Shown here one piece after another: positions 1 to 8,601 of a stretch of 64,000 bases of DNA. Position 1 is the first letter of the stretch. Each line of letters starts with the position of its first letter. The notes below the pieces were generated by a model. That model did no database searches, was not told the origin of the DNA, and saw only the letters and a program-made list of their open reading frames with translations. This stretch comes from Thermoplasmata archaeon (GTDB taxonomy: Archaea > Thermoplasmatota > Thermoplasmata > Lutacidiplasmatales > UBA184). Made by a program: the position numbers and the translations under genes. The stretch covers positions 44,318 to 108,317 of the forward strand of contig JAKIWQ010000001.1 of assembly GCA_022749935.1 (NCBI GenBank). The letters are read 5' to 3'.

Positions 1-66
1 GGGGGCCGACTCGAACATCCGCCGGATGCCGGAGATCTCGACGCGGCGCGCGCGCTCGGCGACCAT
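1..66 (-). CDS. PLP-dependent aminotransferase (class I/II), N-terminus only
   Basis: Partial gene running off the left edge; too short for the ORF track. The minus strand reads MVAERARRVEISGIRRMFESAP from an ATG at 66. The 'SGIRRMFE' pattern is the usual N-terminal helix of archaeal aspartate/aromatic-type aminotransferases. A TATA-like AACGATAAAG lies about 28 bp upstream, which fits a leaderless start at this ATG. Only 22 codons are visible, so substrate cannot be inferred. It is divergent from metG. Confidence 0.6.
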   Translation of the reverse strand, partial: MVAERARRVEISGIRRMFESAP

Positions 67-89
67 TCGCGCGGCGACGGAGGGACCCC

Positions 90-99
90 TCTTTATCGT
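90..99 (-). promoter_or_regulatory. TATA-like box for the aminotransferase
   Basis: The minus strand reads ACGATAAAGA, centred about 28 bp upstream of the ATG at 66. That is the spacing expected for a leaderless archaeal transcript. Confidence 0.4.
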
Positions 100-205
100 T
101 GCTTCCGCCGTGCTAGTGCGCGACGTCTCCGCCGGTGAGGAGGGGCCTCCGGCGCGGCCAAACGTTTAGGACCGGCCCCGGTCTATCGAGTGCGGAGGAC
201 CCCCC

Positions 206-2470
206 ATGGCCCGGATACTGATCGGCGTCGCCTGGCCGTACGCGAACGGGCCCTTCCACATCGGACACCTGGCCGGAGCCTACCTGCCCGGCGATATCTT
301 CGCCCGGTTCCACCGGCTTCGGGGCGATGAAGTGTTGATGGTCTCGGGATCTGACATGCACGGCACCCCCATCCTCGTGACCGCGGAGCGGGAGCACCGG
401 ACCCCCTCCGAGGTCTCCGAGCAGTACCACGAGGTCAACCGCGCGGCGTTCTCCCGCCTCGGGTTCACGTTCGATTGCTACACCACAACCCGCACGATCG
501 TCCACGAGAAGACCGTCCAAGAGGTCTTTCTCGCGCTGCTCGAGCACGGGTTCGTTTCCCGCCAGACCGAGGAGGGAGCGTTCTGCCCCCAGCACCGTCG
601 GTTCCTCCCCGACCGGTACCTGGTCGGGACGTGCCCGAATTGCGGGTTTGAGAGCGCTCGGGGCGACGAGTGCGACCGGTGTGGTCGGCCGCTCGAGCCC
701 CGGCAGCTCGGCCATCCCCGCTGTCTCCTCTGCAATACGCCAGCGGAGTTCCGGCCCAGCGAACACTTCTATCTCCGACTGGACCTACTCCAGCCCCAAC
801 TCACCGAGTACCTCTCCCGGCAACCGCACTGGCGTGCCGGGACCCGCCGCGTCGCGGAGAACTTCCTCACCGAAGGACTCCGTCCCACCCCGATCACTCG
901 GGACTTGGATTGGGGCGTCTCGATACCCCTCGACGGCTACCCCTCGAAGCGGTTCTACGTGTGGTTCGACGCCCTCATCGGGTACCTCTCGGCCTCCAAG
1001 GAGTGGGCCATCCGAGCAGGCCGCCCGGAGGCGTGGCGACGCTACTGGGACGAAGGGGAACCCGTCCGTTCGTACTACTTCATCGGCAAGGACAACAAGT
1101 TCCACCACTCGATCCTCTGGCCCGGGGTCCTGCTCGGCCACGGCGGCCTGTCCCTTCCGTTTGACGTCCCGGCGAACGAATGGCTCCTCATCGGAGGCAA
1201 AAAACCTTCGAAGTCCCGTCCCACCGAGGCTACGGCGTTCATTCCGTCGCTCCTGGAACACTTCTCGCCGGACGTCATCCGGTTCTACAGCGCCCTCCTC
1301 GCGCCCCAGAACCACGACACCGAGCTCGACTGGGATGAGGTCGGCAAGGTTCGGGACGAGGTCCTCGCCAACCAGTTCGGCAACCTCGTGCAACGGTCCC
1401 TGGTCCTCTGTCGAGACCGGTACTCGGGGCGCGTCCCGTCGCCCCCCGACTCCTGGAACGGGGAGGGCGCAGGTGGCGTCGGACTCCGACTCCGGGAGGC
1501 GCACGCCCAGATCACCGCGGAGTTTGAGGCGGTCCACCTGAAGGAAGCCCTCGACCGGACGTTGGATGAGGTGCGAGGGGCCAACCGGAGCTTCCACGAG
1601 GCGAAGCCTTGGCAACTCTCGGACCCGGAGAGAGCTCGAGTCGTGTACGAGACGGTCTGGACCCTTCGGGCCCTCGCCACGTGGCTCTCGCCGGTGATCC
1701 CGTTCGCGTGCGCGGACACCTTCCGCATGCTCGGGTTTGCGGACGGGCCCGGGGCCGGAGACTGGGACCGGGCGCTCGAGCCGGTCCCCGGAGGTCAGGC
1801 CCTGGGCGAGATCCGACCGCTCTTCCCGAAGCCCGAGTCGGCCCGCGCCCTGGGGTCCACCGCCCCCGTCGTTGCGGCCGATACGGTCGTTGTGGCTCCG
1901 CCATTGGCCGTGCGGTCGGGCGTCGTCCTTCGCGCCGCCCCCCACCCTTCCGCGGACCGTCTTCTCGTCCTCGAGGTCGATGCGGGCGAAGCGAACCCGC
2001 GGTCGATCGTCGCGGGCATCCGGGCCAACTACGGGCCCGACACGCTGGTCGGTCGACCGATCGTCTTCCTGTCGAATCTCGCCGCGCGGACGATCCGGGG
2101 GGTACCGTCGCAGGGGATGGTCCTCGCGGCAGACACGGGTGAGCGTCCGGTCCTCCTGTCACCGCCTCCGGGGGTCCGGCCGGGAGAGTTCGTGGAGGGC
2201 CGTTCGGCGTCGGACCGCACAATCACCCACGCGGAGTTCATGTCGTACGGACTGGTCGTCGCGAGGGTTCTAGGGGCTCCCGCCGCCGGTCGGTCGGTCG
2301 TGGAGAGCCGGGGAACTCCCGAAGAAGTCGACGGTGACTGGAACGAGGGGACTCAAGTGATCGTGGTCCGACGACCACCCGATGCGGTCGGGGCGAAGGT
2401 TCTCTCGTTCGGCCCCGGCCGGCCCGTCCGACCGAGCGAAGACATCGCGGTGGGGGCGGTGGTCCGATGA
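206..2470 (+). CDS. metG: Methionyl-tRNA synthetase with fused C-terminal tRNA-binding domain
   Basis: Charges tRNA-Met with methionine in the cytoplasm. The class I signature HIGH is at residues 18-21 (FHIGH), and the KMSKS equivalent is KKPSKS near residue 332. Zinc-knuckle cysteines (CPNC, CDRC, CLLC) lie around 140-180 in the connective-peptide region. From about residue 555 there is an EMAP/Trbp111-type OB fold (VRSGVVLRAAPHPSADRLLVLEVD, IVAGI) that in many archaea is fused or encoded separately. About 85 further residues after the OB fold are unassigned. The ATG at 206 is preceded by GGAGG with good spacing. The 754-residue length suits MetRS plus a Trbp domain. The stop overlaps the next gene by 4 bp (ATGA), indicating cotranslation with the PHP protein. 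Confidence 0.96.
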   Translation: MARILIGVAWPYANGPFHIGHLAGAYLPGDIFARFHRLRGDEVLMVSGSDMHGTPILVTAEREHRTPSEVSEQYHEVNRAAFSRLGFTFDCYTTTRTIVHEKTVQEVFLALLEHGFVSRQTEEGAFCPQHRRFLPDRYLVGTCPNCGFESARGDECDRCGRPLEPRQLGHPRCLLCNTPAEFRPSEHFYLRLDLLQPQLTEYLSRQPHWRAGTRRVAENFLTEGLRPTPITRDLDWGVSIPLDGYPSKRFYVWFDALIGYLSASKEWAIRAGRPEAWRRYWDEGEPVRSYYFIGKDNKFHHSILWPGVLLGHGGLSLPFDVPANEWLLIGGKKPSKSRPTEATAFIPSLLEHFSPDVIRFYSALLAPQNHDTELDWDEVGKVRDEVLANQFGNLVQRSLVLCRDRYSGRVPSPPDSWNGEGAGGVGLRLREAHAQITAEFEAVHLKEALDRTLDEVRGANRSFHEAKPWQLSDPERARVVYETVWTLRALATWLSPVIPFACADTFRMLGFADGPGAGDWDRALEPVPGGQALGEIRPLFPKPESARALGSTAPVVAADTVVVAPPLAVRSGVVLRAAPHPSADRLLVLEVDAGEANPRSIVAGIRANYGPDTLVGRPIVFLSNLAARTIRGVPSQGMVLAADTGERPVLLSPPPGVRPGEFVEGRSASDRTITHAEFMSYGLVVARVLGAPAAGRSVVESRGTPEEVDGDWNEGTQVIVVRRPPDAVGAKVLSFGPGRPVRPSEDIAVGAVVR

Positions 2471-3147
2471 GTGACGGCCCCCGACTCGACCTGCACGTGC
2501 ATTCCCGGTACTCCCCCGACTCCACGTTGAGGCTCGAGCAGTTGGTGGCGCGACTGCCGTACACCGGCCTGCGGGGATTCGCTCTCACGGACCACAACTC
2601 GGTAGGCGGACATGCGGAGCTGGCCGAGCTCCGACGAGCGCACCCCAGCTACGTATTCCTCCCGGGCGTGGAGGTCTCGACCCTCGAAGGACATCTCCTG
2701 GCGTACGGCGTAACCGAACGTCCTCCCTCACGCCGGCCTCTCGCCGAATCCATCGAATGGGTTCGGGCGCACGGGGGGGAGCCGGTACTCGCCCACCCGT
2801 TCCGACTCGTGCACGGGGTGGGTCGGCGCCTCGCCGAGACGGCTCCGGTGAGGGCCCTCGAAGCACGCAACGGACACAACTCGGAAGTGGCGAACGCAAA
2901 GGCGGAGTTGGTCGGGGCCCGACGTGGGATCGGTATGACGGGCGGGGGCGATGTGCACGCGCTCGCCGAGCTCGGCCGGGCGTACACCTTCTTTCCCGAG
3001 GGGGCCAGTAAGGTGGACGACCTCCTCGAGGCGCTGCGGCGAGGTCATACGCAGCCGGGCGGACGGTCCCTGGCCTGGCCGGGACGTGTCCGGCTGAGCC
3101 TTGCAACAGGCCTGAAGTTCTTCACGCGCGGACTTCGGCCCCTGTAG
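2467..3147 (+). CDS. PHP-domain metal-dependent phosphoesterase
   Basis: A 226-residue single PHP-domain protein. The metal ligands are visible: HVHS near residues 9-12, DHN near 41, GVEVST near 67, AHPF near 108 and GGDVHA near 160. This short form resembles stand-alone PHP phosphoesterases such as RNase AM/YciV-like or histidinol-phosphatase-like proteins, rather than the polymerase-fused form. The substrate is not determinable from sequence. Its ATG overlaps the metG stop (ATGA), so it is probably translationally coupled to metG and shares its promoter. Confidence 0.85.
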   Translation: MSDGPRLDLHVHSRYSPDSTLRLEQLVARLPYTGLRGFALTDHNSVGGHAELAELRRAHPSYVFLPGVEVSTLEGHLLAYGVTERPPSRRPLAESIEWVRAHGGEPVLAHPFRLVHGVGRRLAETAPVRALEARNGHNSEVANAKAELVGARRGIGMTGGGDVHALAELGRAYTFFPEGASKVDDLLEALRRGHTQPGGRSLAWPGRVRLSLATGLKFFTRGLRPL

Positions 3148-3170
3148 TCGACGGCACGCCTCCCTGAGGG

Positions 3171-3178
3171 CTTTAAGG
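3171..3178 (+). promoter_or_regulatory. TATA box of tRNA-Cys
   Basis: CTTTAAGG lies about 28 bp upstream of the first tRNA base, the usual archaeal tRNA promoter spacing. Confidence 0.6.
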
Positions 3179-3200
3179 GGAAGGTCCTTGGGCCCGCCGC

Positions 3201-3273
3201 GCCAAGGTGGCAGAATGGTTAATGCGACGGACTGCAGATCCGTTTCCTGGGGGTTCGATTCCCTCCCTTGGCT
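3201..3273 (+). tRNA. tRNA-Cys (GCA)
   Basis: The acceptor stem GCCAAGG pairs with CCTTGGC, and the discriminator base is T as expected for tRNA-Cys. The anticodon arm is ACGGA-CTGCAGA-TCCGT with anticodon GCA at 3234-3236. The T-arm contains GGTTCGATTCC. CCA is not encoded and no intron is seen. Confidence 0.95.
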
Positions 3274-3836
3274 CGCAGTCCTTGTACTTCCGGTAAGAGG
3301 GTAGGTTCCTTGACTCTGGTCGGCGGGACACCGTTCCTCGTGAGGTCCCGGCGCACCGCGGCGTGCGATGGTCTCCACCTACGGAAGAAGAGTCGGGCCC
3401 TTCGGGTGTCCGCCCTTTAGCGGAGCCCGGGTGGACGGGCCCGATTCCAGTCGGGTCGGCTTAGAATCCCGGACTCCCTAGATCCCGCTACAGATCGAGG
3501 GATCGAGATCGAACTGCGAGGCGGGCATGGACCTCGCCGCACGGCTGGAGTTTCCCTGCCGCGAGCTGCCGCAGCAACTGCCGAATCGTCGGCTCCCTGG
3601 TCCGGGAAAAATAGGGTGCTTGCTCCGGGACCGGGAAGGTCTGTTCCGAGTCTCGCGTTAGGAGTTCCCCTTAGGATCGGTCCGCCTCGGCTCGCACCGC
3701 CTCTGCGCAGCGCCGTACCTCCTCGAGGGGCGCGGCCGGCTCGGCACGGGGCCCGATTTCGTCGGGCGCGACCACGCAATAACTGCAACGTCGGAACCTT
3801 ATTTGTAGGATAACTCGTTCCGGGGCCGAGGCAACC
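3274..3836. other. Long non-coding interval with several hairpins
   Basis: No convincing ORF in about 560 bp between tRNA-Cys and the secreted-protein gene. The long antisense ORF crossing it is a composition shadow. The strongest structure is a nested stem: GAGTCGGGCC (3390-3399) pairs with GGCCCGATTC (3438-3447), enclosing GTCCGCCC (3408-3415) with GGGTGGAC (3429-3436). Further hairpins are GCGAGG/CCTCGC near 3516-3537 and GCCCGA/TCGGGC near 3748-3764. A TATA-like CTTATTTGT near 3799 probably drives the downstream gene. It could be a structured ncRNA, a terminator array or a 5' leader. I could not match it to RNase P, SRP or 5S RNA. Confidence 0.4.
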
Positions 3837-6041
3837 TTGAGCGCCCGCGAGCACACAAAAACCCGTTTGGCCGTCCTCTCGGTAGTCGTTTTGGCCGGTC
3901 TGGTACTGAGCGGGGTCGCCATCGGTCCCAGTCAGGCCAGCAATCGTGGATCCTCGGCGCCCGCCGTCCCGGCGCCCCCCGTGAGCCCCCCGGGCTCGCT
4001 GGCCAGGGTCACCACCACCACCCTGCATGCCCAAGGGCCGACCTATGCCGGTCCGGCCAGTCGAGCGATCATCGGTCCCTTTCCAGGGACTCCCTCGGCT
4101 GCCAGCCCGGCGCTCACGAATGAAATGAACCGCCAGCTGATCAAGGCGCCGATCCCTCTTCCCACGCCACGAGAGAAGGCCCTGTCGAACTACCATGGGG
4201 CCATGGGGTCCATCTCGGGTTCGATCGCACTCCCCTCGGTGAGTTGCGTGCCCTTGGGAGCCGGTTGCGACTCCATCAGCACCAGCTCGGGGGGCGCCAC
4301 GGGCGTGAAGGGACTGAACGCGATCGACAGCAGCGGAATCTACGGGCTGACCGTCGAGCCCGCGGACCAGGGATTGTGTGCAGGCAACGGCTACGTGATG
4401 GAGGACAACAACATCGGAGAGCTCGAGGTGTTCCACTCGTCCTCGCTGAGCCATGCCTCCTCCGACATTTCGCTGGACAGTGTGATGGGCCTCCCCAACA
4501 TCCCGGCGAGCATGGGAGGGCCGTGGAGCAGCGGAGGGGACACCTCGTGCCTCTATGACTACAACGACGGCGGTCACTGGTTCATCACGGAGATCGTCTC
4601 GAACAGCTCCTGGGCCGTTGCCGGACCGTTCGGTGGTTGCTTTGCGGGCAAGGCTCTCGGCTGCTGGGAAGGGATCGCCGTGAGCACGAGCTCCAATCCC
4701 CTCGGTTCCTACAACGTGTATTTCATGAACGCCAACTACAATTCGTCCGAGCCCGGGTACCCGTACCTGCTCAACGATTTCGCCAAGATCGGGTCGACGC
4801 AGGACGCCTTCCTCGTGTTCTACGACGAATTCCCGCTTCTCTACCCGAGCGTCCCCGGGCTGGGCGGTGGGTTCCTGAACGGCGCCCAGGAGTTCGCGAT
4901 CAACAAGAAGGCGTTGGAGTTGGGTCTCCCGGTGACCACCTCGTTCGGTTCTCCGAACCCCTACTTCACGATGGCGATCGAGAACATGGGGCTCCTTGCG
5001 ACTCCCAACGGGTCGTGTGCGAGCACCGGGGGATTCTATTGCTGGTTCCAGGTGATACCGGCGCAATCGCCCGACCCGACGCAGTTCGACAACACCCACG
5101 GCGGCTCGGGGTTCATGCTCGAATCGTTCGACTTTGTCGGGCAGGGAGATAACCGGATCGCCATCTTTGACTGGACGGGGCTGAAGAATCTGAACAGCTA
5201 CGCGTGCGGTCAATGCACCAGCATTCACTTCGGCGGCCAGGAATTCGACAGAGTGAATCCGTACTTTGACCCCGGTGTGGTCGCTCCGCAGAAGGACGGC
5301 AAGATCCCCCTCGGTCACGCGTGCGTCGCCTACGGACTCAACAGTTCGAAGGTCTCCAAGTGTCCGGAGGGTGGAATCGCTTCCAACGGAGACGGGTTCA
5401 CCCAGGCGTCGTTCGCTGGAGATCACGTGTGGGGAGCCCAGAGCACCGAGATCGACCAAACCTTCGCCACCGGAAGCGGCTGCCCGTGCACGGAGACCCA
5501 CCTCGGGGTCGCCTACGACGTGATCGGAACGAAGAGCTTCGACAACCGCGGGGTGTTCAAACTCACGAACCAGGGATACATCTCTGGGGCGCACGAGGAG
5601 CTGGAATTCCCGGCGATGGCCGGCGAGGGCTCTTCGGCGGCTGACGGGGGTAACCTCGGCGCCCTGATCACCTTCGCATTGAACGGTGACGGCGGACCCT
5701 CTGGGGCAGACCACGGGGGATTCTTCCCGAGCACGGCGTACGGATGGCTGACCGCCTCCGGTACCGGTTTGACGGGGAAGGTCATTTACGTCGCCGACCT
5801 CGGCAAGGCGCCGCAGGACGGGTTCTCCGAGTACCAAGGATTCCCGGGGGCGACGCGACCTCGCTGGGGAGACTACAGCGAGGCAATTTTCGTGCCCAAC
5901 TCGGGCGGGGCGGTCTACTTCGCGACCAACTACATCCAATCCCCGAACTGCAGCGCGGCCACCTTCCTGGTGGACCCGTCGTGCGGTGGGACTCGGGACC
6001 CGTTTGCGAATTGGGGGACCTCAGTGAACTTCGCCACGTAA
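3837..6041 (+). CDS. Large secreted protein, probably beta-propeller-like; function unknown
   Basis: A 734-residue protein with an N-terminal signal peptide (hydrophobic stretch LAVLSVVVLAGLVLSGVAI). A low-complexity Pro/Ala/Ser segment follows to about residue 90, then a long extracellular domain rich in Gly, Ser, Asn and paired cysteines. Motifs such as PADQGLCAGNGYV, YDYNDGGHWFITEI and LNDFAKIGS resemble a widespread family of secreted repeat proteins with 'D-x-G-x-x-V-G' and 'RWF' blade motifs, which suggests a propeller; this is pattern recognition only. No protease or glycosidase catalytic motif was found. Translation starts at TTG 3837, about 35 bp after a TATA-like box. A perfect hairpin follows the stop. 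No transmembrane anchor is seen at the C-terminus, so it is probably released or bound by other means. Confidence 0.7.
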   Translation: MSAREHTKTRLAVLSVVVLAGLVLSGVAIGPSQASNRGSSAPAVPAPPVSPPGSLARVTTTTLHAQGPTYAGPASRAIIGPFPGTPSAASPALTNEMNRQLIKAPIPLPTPREKALSNYHGAMGSISGSIALPSVSCVPLGAGCDSISTSSGGATGVKGLNAIDSSGIYGLTVEPADQGLCAGNGYVMEDNNIGELEVFHSSSLSHASSDISLDSVMGLPNIPASMGGPWSSGGDTSCLYDYNDGGHWFITEIVSNSSWAVAGPFGGCFAGKALGCWEGIAVSTSSNPLGSYNVYFMNANYNSSEPGYPYLLNDFAKIGSTQDAFLVFYDEFPLLYPSVPGLGGGFLNGAQEFAINKKALELGLPVTTSFGSPNPYFTMAIENMGLLATPNGSCASTGGFYCWFQVIPAQSPDPTQFDNTHGGSGFMLESFDFVGQGDNRIAIFDWTGLKNLNSYACGQCTSIHFGGQEFDRVNPYFDPGVVAPQKDGKIPLGHACVAYGLNSSKVSKCPEGGIASNGDGFTQASFAGDHVWGAQSTEIDQTFATGSGCPCTETHLGVAYDVIGTKSFDNRGVFKLTNQGYISGAHEELEFPAMAGEGSSAADGGNLGALITFALNGDGGPSGADHGGFFPSTAYGWLTASGTGLTGKVIYVADLGKAPQDGFSEYQGFPGATRPRWGDYSEAIFVPNSGGAVYFATNYIQSPNCSAATFLVDPSCGGTRDPFANWGTSVNFAT

Positions 6042-6052
6042 GCCACCCCTCC

Positions 6053-6075
6053 GCGGGTGACCCGGGGTCACCCGC
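6053..6075 (+). terminator. Perfect palindromic hairpin after the secreted-protein gene
   Basis: GCGGGTGACCC and GGGTCACCCGC form 11-bp perfect arms around a single G, 12 nt after the stop codon. This suits a terminator or mRNA 3'-end stabiliser; there is no T-run. Confidence 0.45.
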
Positions 6076-6287
6076 CCCCAACCCCTTCCTCTGCCCTTCG
6101 CCCGAATCCCGTGCGGGGTCGACCTGCTCGGTGGAGTGCCGCACGCGGTGACCTCTGGCCTTCCATGTCATCCCGATAGGGTCCCCGGAAAGGCCCCTGT
6201 CACCTCCGAGACGACCGGGGCGTGGGCGGCCGCCCGATCGACGGGCTCGGACGGCGCATTACTCGGGTGAAAGGGTGCGACGTGGGC

Positions 6288-6294
6288 CTTTATC
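6288..6294 (+). promoter_or_regulatory. TATA box for the cyclic-nucleotide-binding gene
   Basis: CTTTATC is centred about 28 bp upstream of the ATG at 6319, implying a leaderless mRNA. The 277-bp interval before the gene holds nothing else apart from the hairpin after the previous stop. Confidence 0.5.
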
Positions 6295-6318
6295 TCTGCC
6301 GTCCATGTCGGTGCTGAA

Positions 6319-6759
6319 ATGGCGAACCCCGAGCGGATTGCGATGGCCCGAACCCTCGACCTTCTGGGCGCGGTTCCCCTCTTCGCGAGCGTGAACAAGC
6401 GCCAGCTTCGCATGATCGCGGACACCGCCAAGGACCGGTCGATCCGGGCCGACGAAGTGATCGTGCGGGCCGGCGAGAAGGGAGTCGGATTGTTCGTGAT
6501 CTTGGAGGGCCAGGTCTCGGTGGAAAAATCGGGGAAGCAGGTCGCTCGCCTCGGACCGGGCAAGTTCTTCGGCGAGATGGCCCTCCTCGATGACGAACCG
6601 AGGACGGCGGATGTCCGCGCTGCGACGCCCGTGCGGTGCCTCGTCCTCTCCCGATGGGAGTTCTGGGGTGCCGTCTCGAAAGAGCCGGAAGTCATTCGGA
6701 ACCTACTGGTCGAAACGGTCCGCCGACTTCGTTCCACCTCGCCGGGCCTCACCGAGTAG
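6319..6759 (+). CDS. Single-domain cyclic-nucleotide-binding (CRP-like CNB) protein
   Basis: A 146-residue protein consisting of one cyclic-nucleotide-binding domain. It starts with ARTLDLLGAVPLFASVNKRQL, carries the beta-roll DEVIVRAGEKGVGLFVILEGQVSV, and has a phosphate-binding-cassette-like FFGEMALLDDEPRTADVRA near residues 80-100 with the conserved Gly-Glu and an Arg. There is no C-terminal helix-turn-helix, so it is not a complete CRP transcription factor; it may bind a partner protein. It faces the nucleotidyl-cyclase homologue at 6851-7627, with only 91 bp between the stops. Ligand identity cannot be read from sequence. Confidence 0.85.
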   Translation: MANPERIAMARTLDLLGAVPLFASVNKRQLRMIADTAKDRSIRADEVIVRAGEKGVGLFVILEGQVSVEKSGKQVARLGPGKFFGEMALLDDEPRTADVRAATPVRCLVLSRWEFWGAVSKEPEVIRNLLVETVRRLRSTSPGLTE

Positions 6760-6850
6760 ACGGGCGCCCTCGTTCCGCGCCCGTGCCTGAAGGCTCCACC
6801 CTCCGCGGATCACCGGTCGCGTACGTCCGCCGAAGTGAGTCCCACGGGGC

Positions 6851-7627
6851 CTAGCTGACCGGGACTCCGGATCTTCCGGGGAGCAGACCCGTGTGCGAGG
6901 ACGCGTTCGTCCCGTGGGTCGCCGCCGAGAAGACCAACTCGTACGCGACCTGACCTCGTGGGTACTCCTTCGTTCGGACGCTGCTACGTTCTACCCGGAT
7001 CCCCGCCTCCCCGAGGCGATCGCGTTCCCGCTCAAACTTCTCACCGAGGTACACGTTCACGAGCGTCTGGTGGGCCTTGGCCCCGGCGACCATCCGGGTC
7101 GCCCCGACGATCGGACTCCCCACTAGGGTGAGGTTGCCGCCCACGAGGACGAGCTCGCAAGGACCCGAATCAGCCCCGAGCGAGAGGCCCACGCCCACCG
7201 GGAAGTTGCGGGAGTTGCGTCGGAGGTTGGCGATCAGACTTTCCGCGGCGGGCAGCACCGACCGGCAGAACTCCGGCACTTCTCCGAGGTCGGGGTGGTC
7301 GGCTTCCGGTCGGACCCAGTACGCCACGAACCCGTCCCCCGTGAACCGGTCGAACCATCCTCCGCTATCGTTGGCGAGGCTCCTCACCGCCTCGGTAAAG
7401 CCGATGATGAACCGAGCGTAGAGGGACGTTTGGACCGCCTCCTTCAGTACCATCGCCGACATCCGGAGGTCCCCGACGACCACGTCGGCCTCCACCGGCG
7501 TGGAACCGCCGGTCAGGATGTTCGTGACCGCCACCTCGCCCAGCCGAACCCGGGCGTCGACGGGACCGTGCCGGGAAAGGACGGAGTCGAGCTCGGTTGC
7601 AGGTCCGGATTCACCCTCCCGGCTCAT
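6851..7627 (-). CDS. Class III adenylate/guanylate cyclase-domain protein
   Basis: A 258-residue cytosolic protein carrying a class III nucleotidyl-cyclase fold. The metal-binding aspartates appear in VVVGDLRMS (about D53) and FTGDGFVAYW (about D98). The second half has VGVGLSLGADSG and GSPIVGATRMVAGA, matching the 'VNxAxR' helix. The transition-state Arg is kept but the usual Asn position is Val, so activity is uncertain. The ORF-track start at 7714 is upstream of the likely promoter. A CCTTAAC box at 7653-7659 sits about 28 bp upstream of the ATG at 7627, so I take that as a leaderless start. It is convergent with the CNB-domain gene, suggesting a synthesis-plus-receptor pair. Confidence 0.75.
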   Translation of the reverse strand: MSREGESGPATELDSVLSRHGPVDARVRLGEVAVTNILTGGSTPVEADVVVGDLRMSAMVLKEAVQTSLYARFIIGFTEAVRSLANDSGGWFDRFTGDGFVAYWVRPEADHPDLGEVPEFCRSVLPAAESLIANLRRNSRNFPVGVGLSLGADSGPCELVLVGGNLTLVGSPIVGATRMVAGAKAHQTLVNVYLGEKFERERDRLGEAGIRVERSSVRTKEYPRGQVAYELVFSAATHGTNASSHTGLLPGRSGVPVS

Positions 7628-7651
7628 CCACTCAGGTGACCCTCTGGGTCC

Positions 7652-7660
7652 CGTTAAGGT
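7652..7660 (-). promoter_or_regulatory. TATA box for the cyclase-like gene
   Basis: The minus-strand ACCTTAACG is centred about 28 bp upstream of the ATG at 7627. It supports the shorter start over the ORF-track start. Confidence 0.5.
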
Positions 7661-7725
7661 ACGTTCATGCGAACCCGGTCCGGCGAAGTACGTCGGTGAG
7701 AGGGAGGATTCCATTCCCCGTCGAC

Positions 7726-8253
7726 TTAGTTCCCACGCGAGCGCTTGGGGGGACGGACCGGGCGTCCCCGAGACGACCGTCTTGGTCCGGCACTGTTCGT
7801 CCGGGTCTTTCGGGAGAGGGTCCGGGGTTGTCGCGGAACCGGGAACAACGTCGGCAGGCTGCCCGGGCTAGAAGGACCGCAGGAACACAGCCCGATCCCG
7901 TCGGGGTCCTCCACGAAGAGGAGCTGGGCCGGACCGTCCACGAACCCCACCTTCGACTTGGCCCCGGCCCGGATCACGGATCGTAGCCACCGCCGGGGAT
8001 CGGAAACATAGAACCCAAAGTGGTCGAATTCCGTGCCCGGACGGAACCGTTCGTAAAACGCGGTCCCGGGCGGGTAGTAGTTGAGCTCGATACGATGGGG
8101 CGAGCCCGGGAAGACCAGATGGACCCACCTTCCCCCGTGGGAGAACCCCCCTCGCTTCACGACCCGGAATCCGAGACGACGGTAGAACCGGACCGAACGC
8201 TCGAGGTTCCGGACCCGAATGCCGGAGTACATGAACCGGACTTCGTACGACAT
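7726..8253 (-). CDS. VOC-family (glyoxalase/dioxygenase fold) protein
   Basis: A vicinal-oxygen-chelate protein with one clear module: FMYSGIRVRNLERSVRFYRRLGF at the N-terminus, HLVFPGSPHRIELNYYP, FDHFGFYVSD and LFVEDPDGIGLCSCG. Metal-ligand-type His and Glu residues are present (EL in 'RIELNYY', H in 'FDHFGF'). From about residue 120 the tail is Arg/Pro/Ser-rich, low complexity and probably disordered. I chose the ATG at 8253 over the track's GTG at 8271, because the domain begins immediately after it. The natural substrate is unknown; relatives include lactoylglutathione lyases and antibiotic-binding proteins. Confidence 0.8.
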   Translation of the reverse strand: MSYEVRFMYSGIRVRNLERSVRFYRRLGFRVVKRGGFSHGGRWVHLVFPGSPHRIELNYYPPGTAFYERFRPGTEFDHFGFYVSDPRRWLRSVIRAGAKSKVGFVDGPAQLLFVEDPDGIGLCSCGPSSPGSLPTLFPVPRQPRTLSRKTRTNSAGPRRSSRGRPVRPPKRSRGN

Positions 8254-8601
8254 CGAGGGGGGAGGGGGCACCCCCGTTCATAGCTCTTGTACGGTGGATC
8301 CTGACGACCGAAGTCGATTCCTCGGGACGGCCCCCCGTCGCGCCGCCGCGAGGACCACGGCCCCGGGCCTTGGATTCGGTCGAAGGACGGTTCTTAATCC
8401 CTCATGATCGAGCCGATGATGTTAGACCGGAGTGAGTGCGAGCACGCGGGGAGTGCGACCTACTCACCAGGCTGATCGGATTGAATCGACCCGTTCGTTA
8501 AGAACTGCTGAAGGTATCAGTTCGCCCGAGGAGCAGGTACGGGGGGAGCGTCGCCCGTTCGGGCTCAGCTGGACGGCTGGTGGCCGAGAAATGCGGTCGT
8601 C
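8254..8601. other. Intergenic region between VOC and DoxX-like genes
   Basis: About 350 bp with no supported gene. TTAAG at 8498-8502 is the only TATA-like element pointing to the plus-strand gene, about 100 bp before its proposed start. Nothing else is recognised. Confidence 0.3.

Noticed and set aside
3390-3447. Possible second tRNA near tRNA-Cys
   Set aside because: The stems are long and nested with no T-loop consensus or anticodon loop, so it is not a tRNA on either strand.
3417-5939. 840-aa minus-strand ORF
   Set aside because: It is Arg/Gly/Val-rich, lies antisense to the secreted-protein gene and crosses its promoter; a GC-composition shadow.
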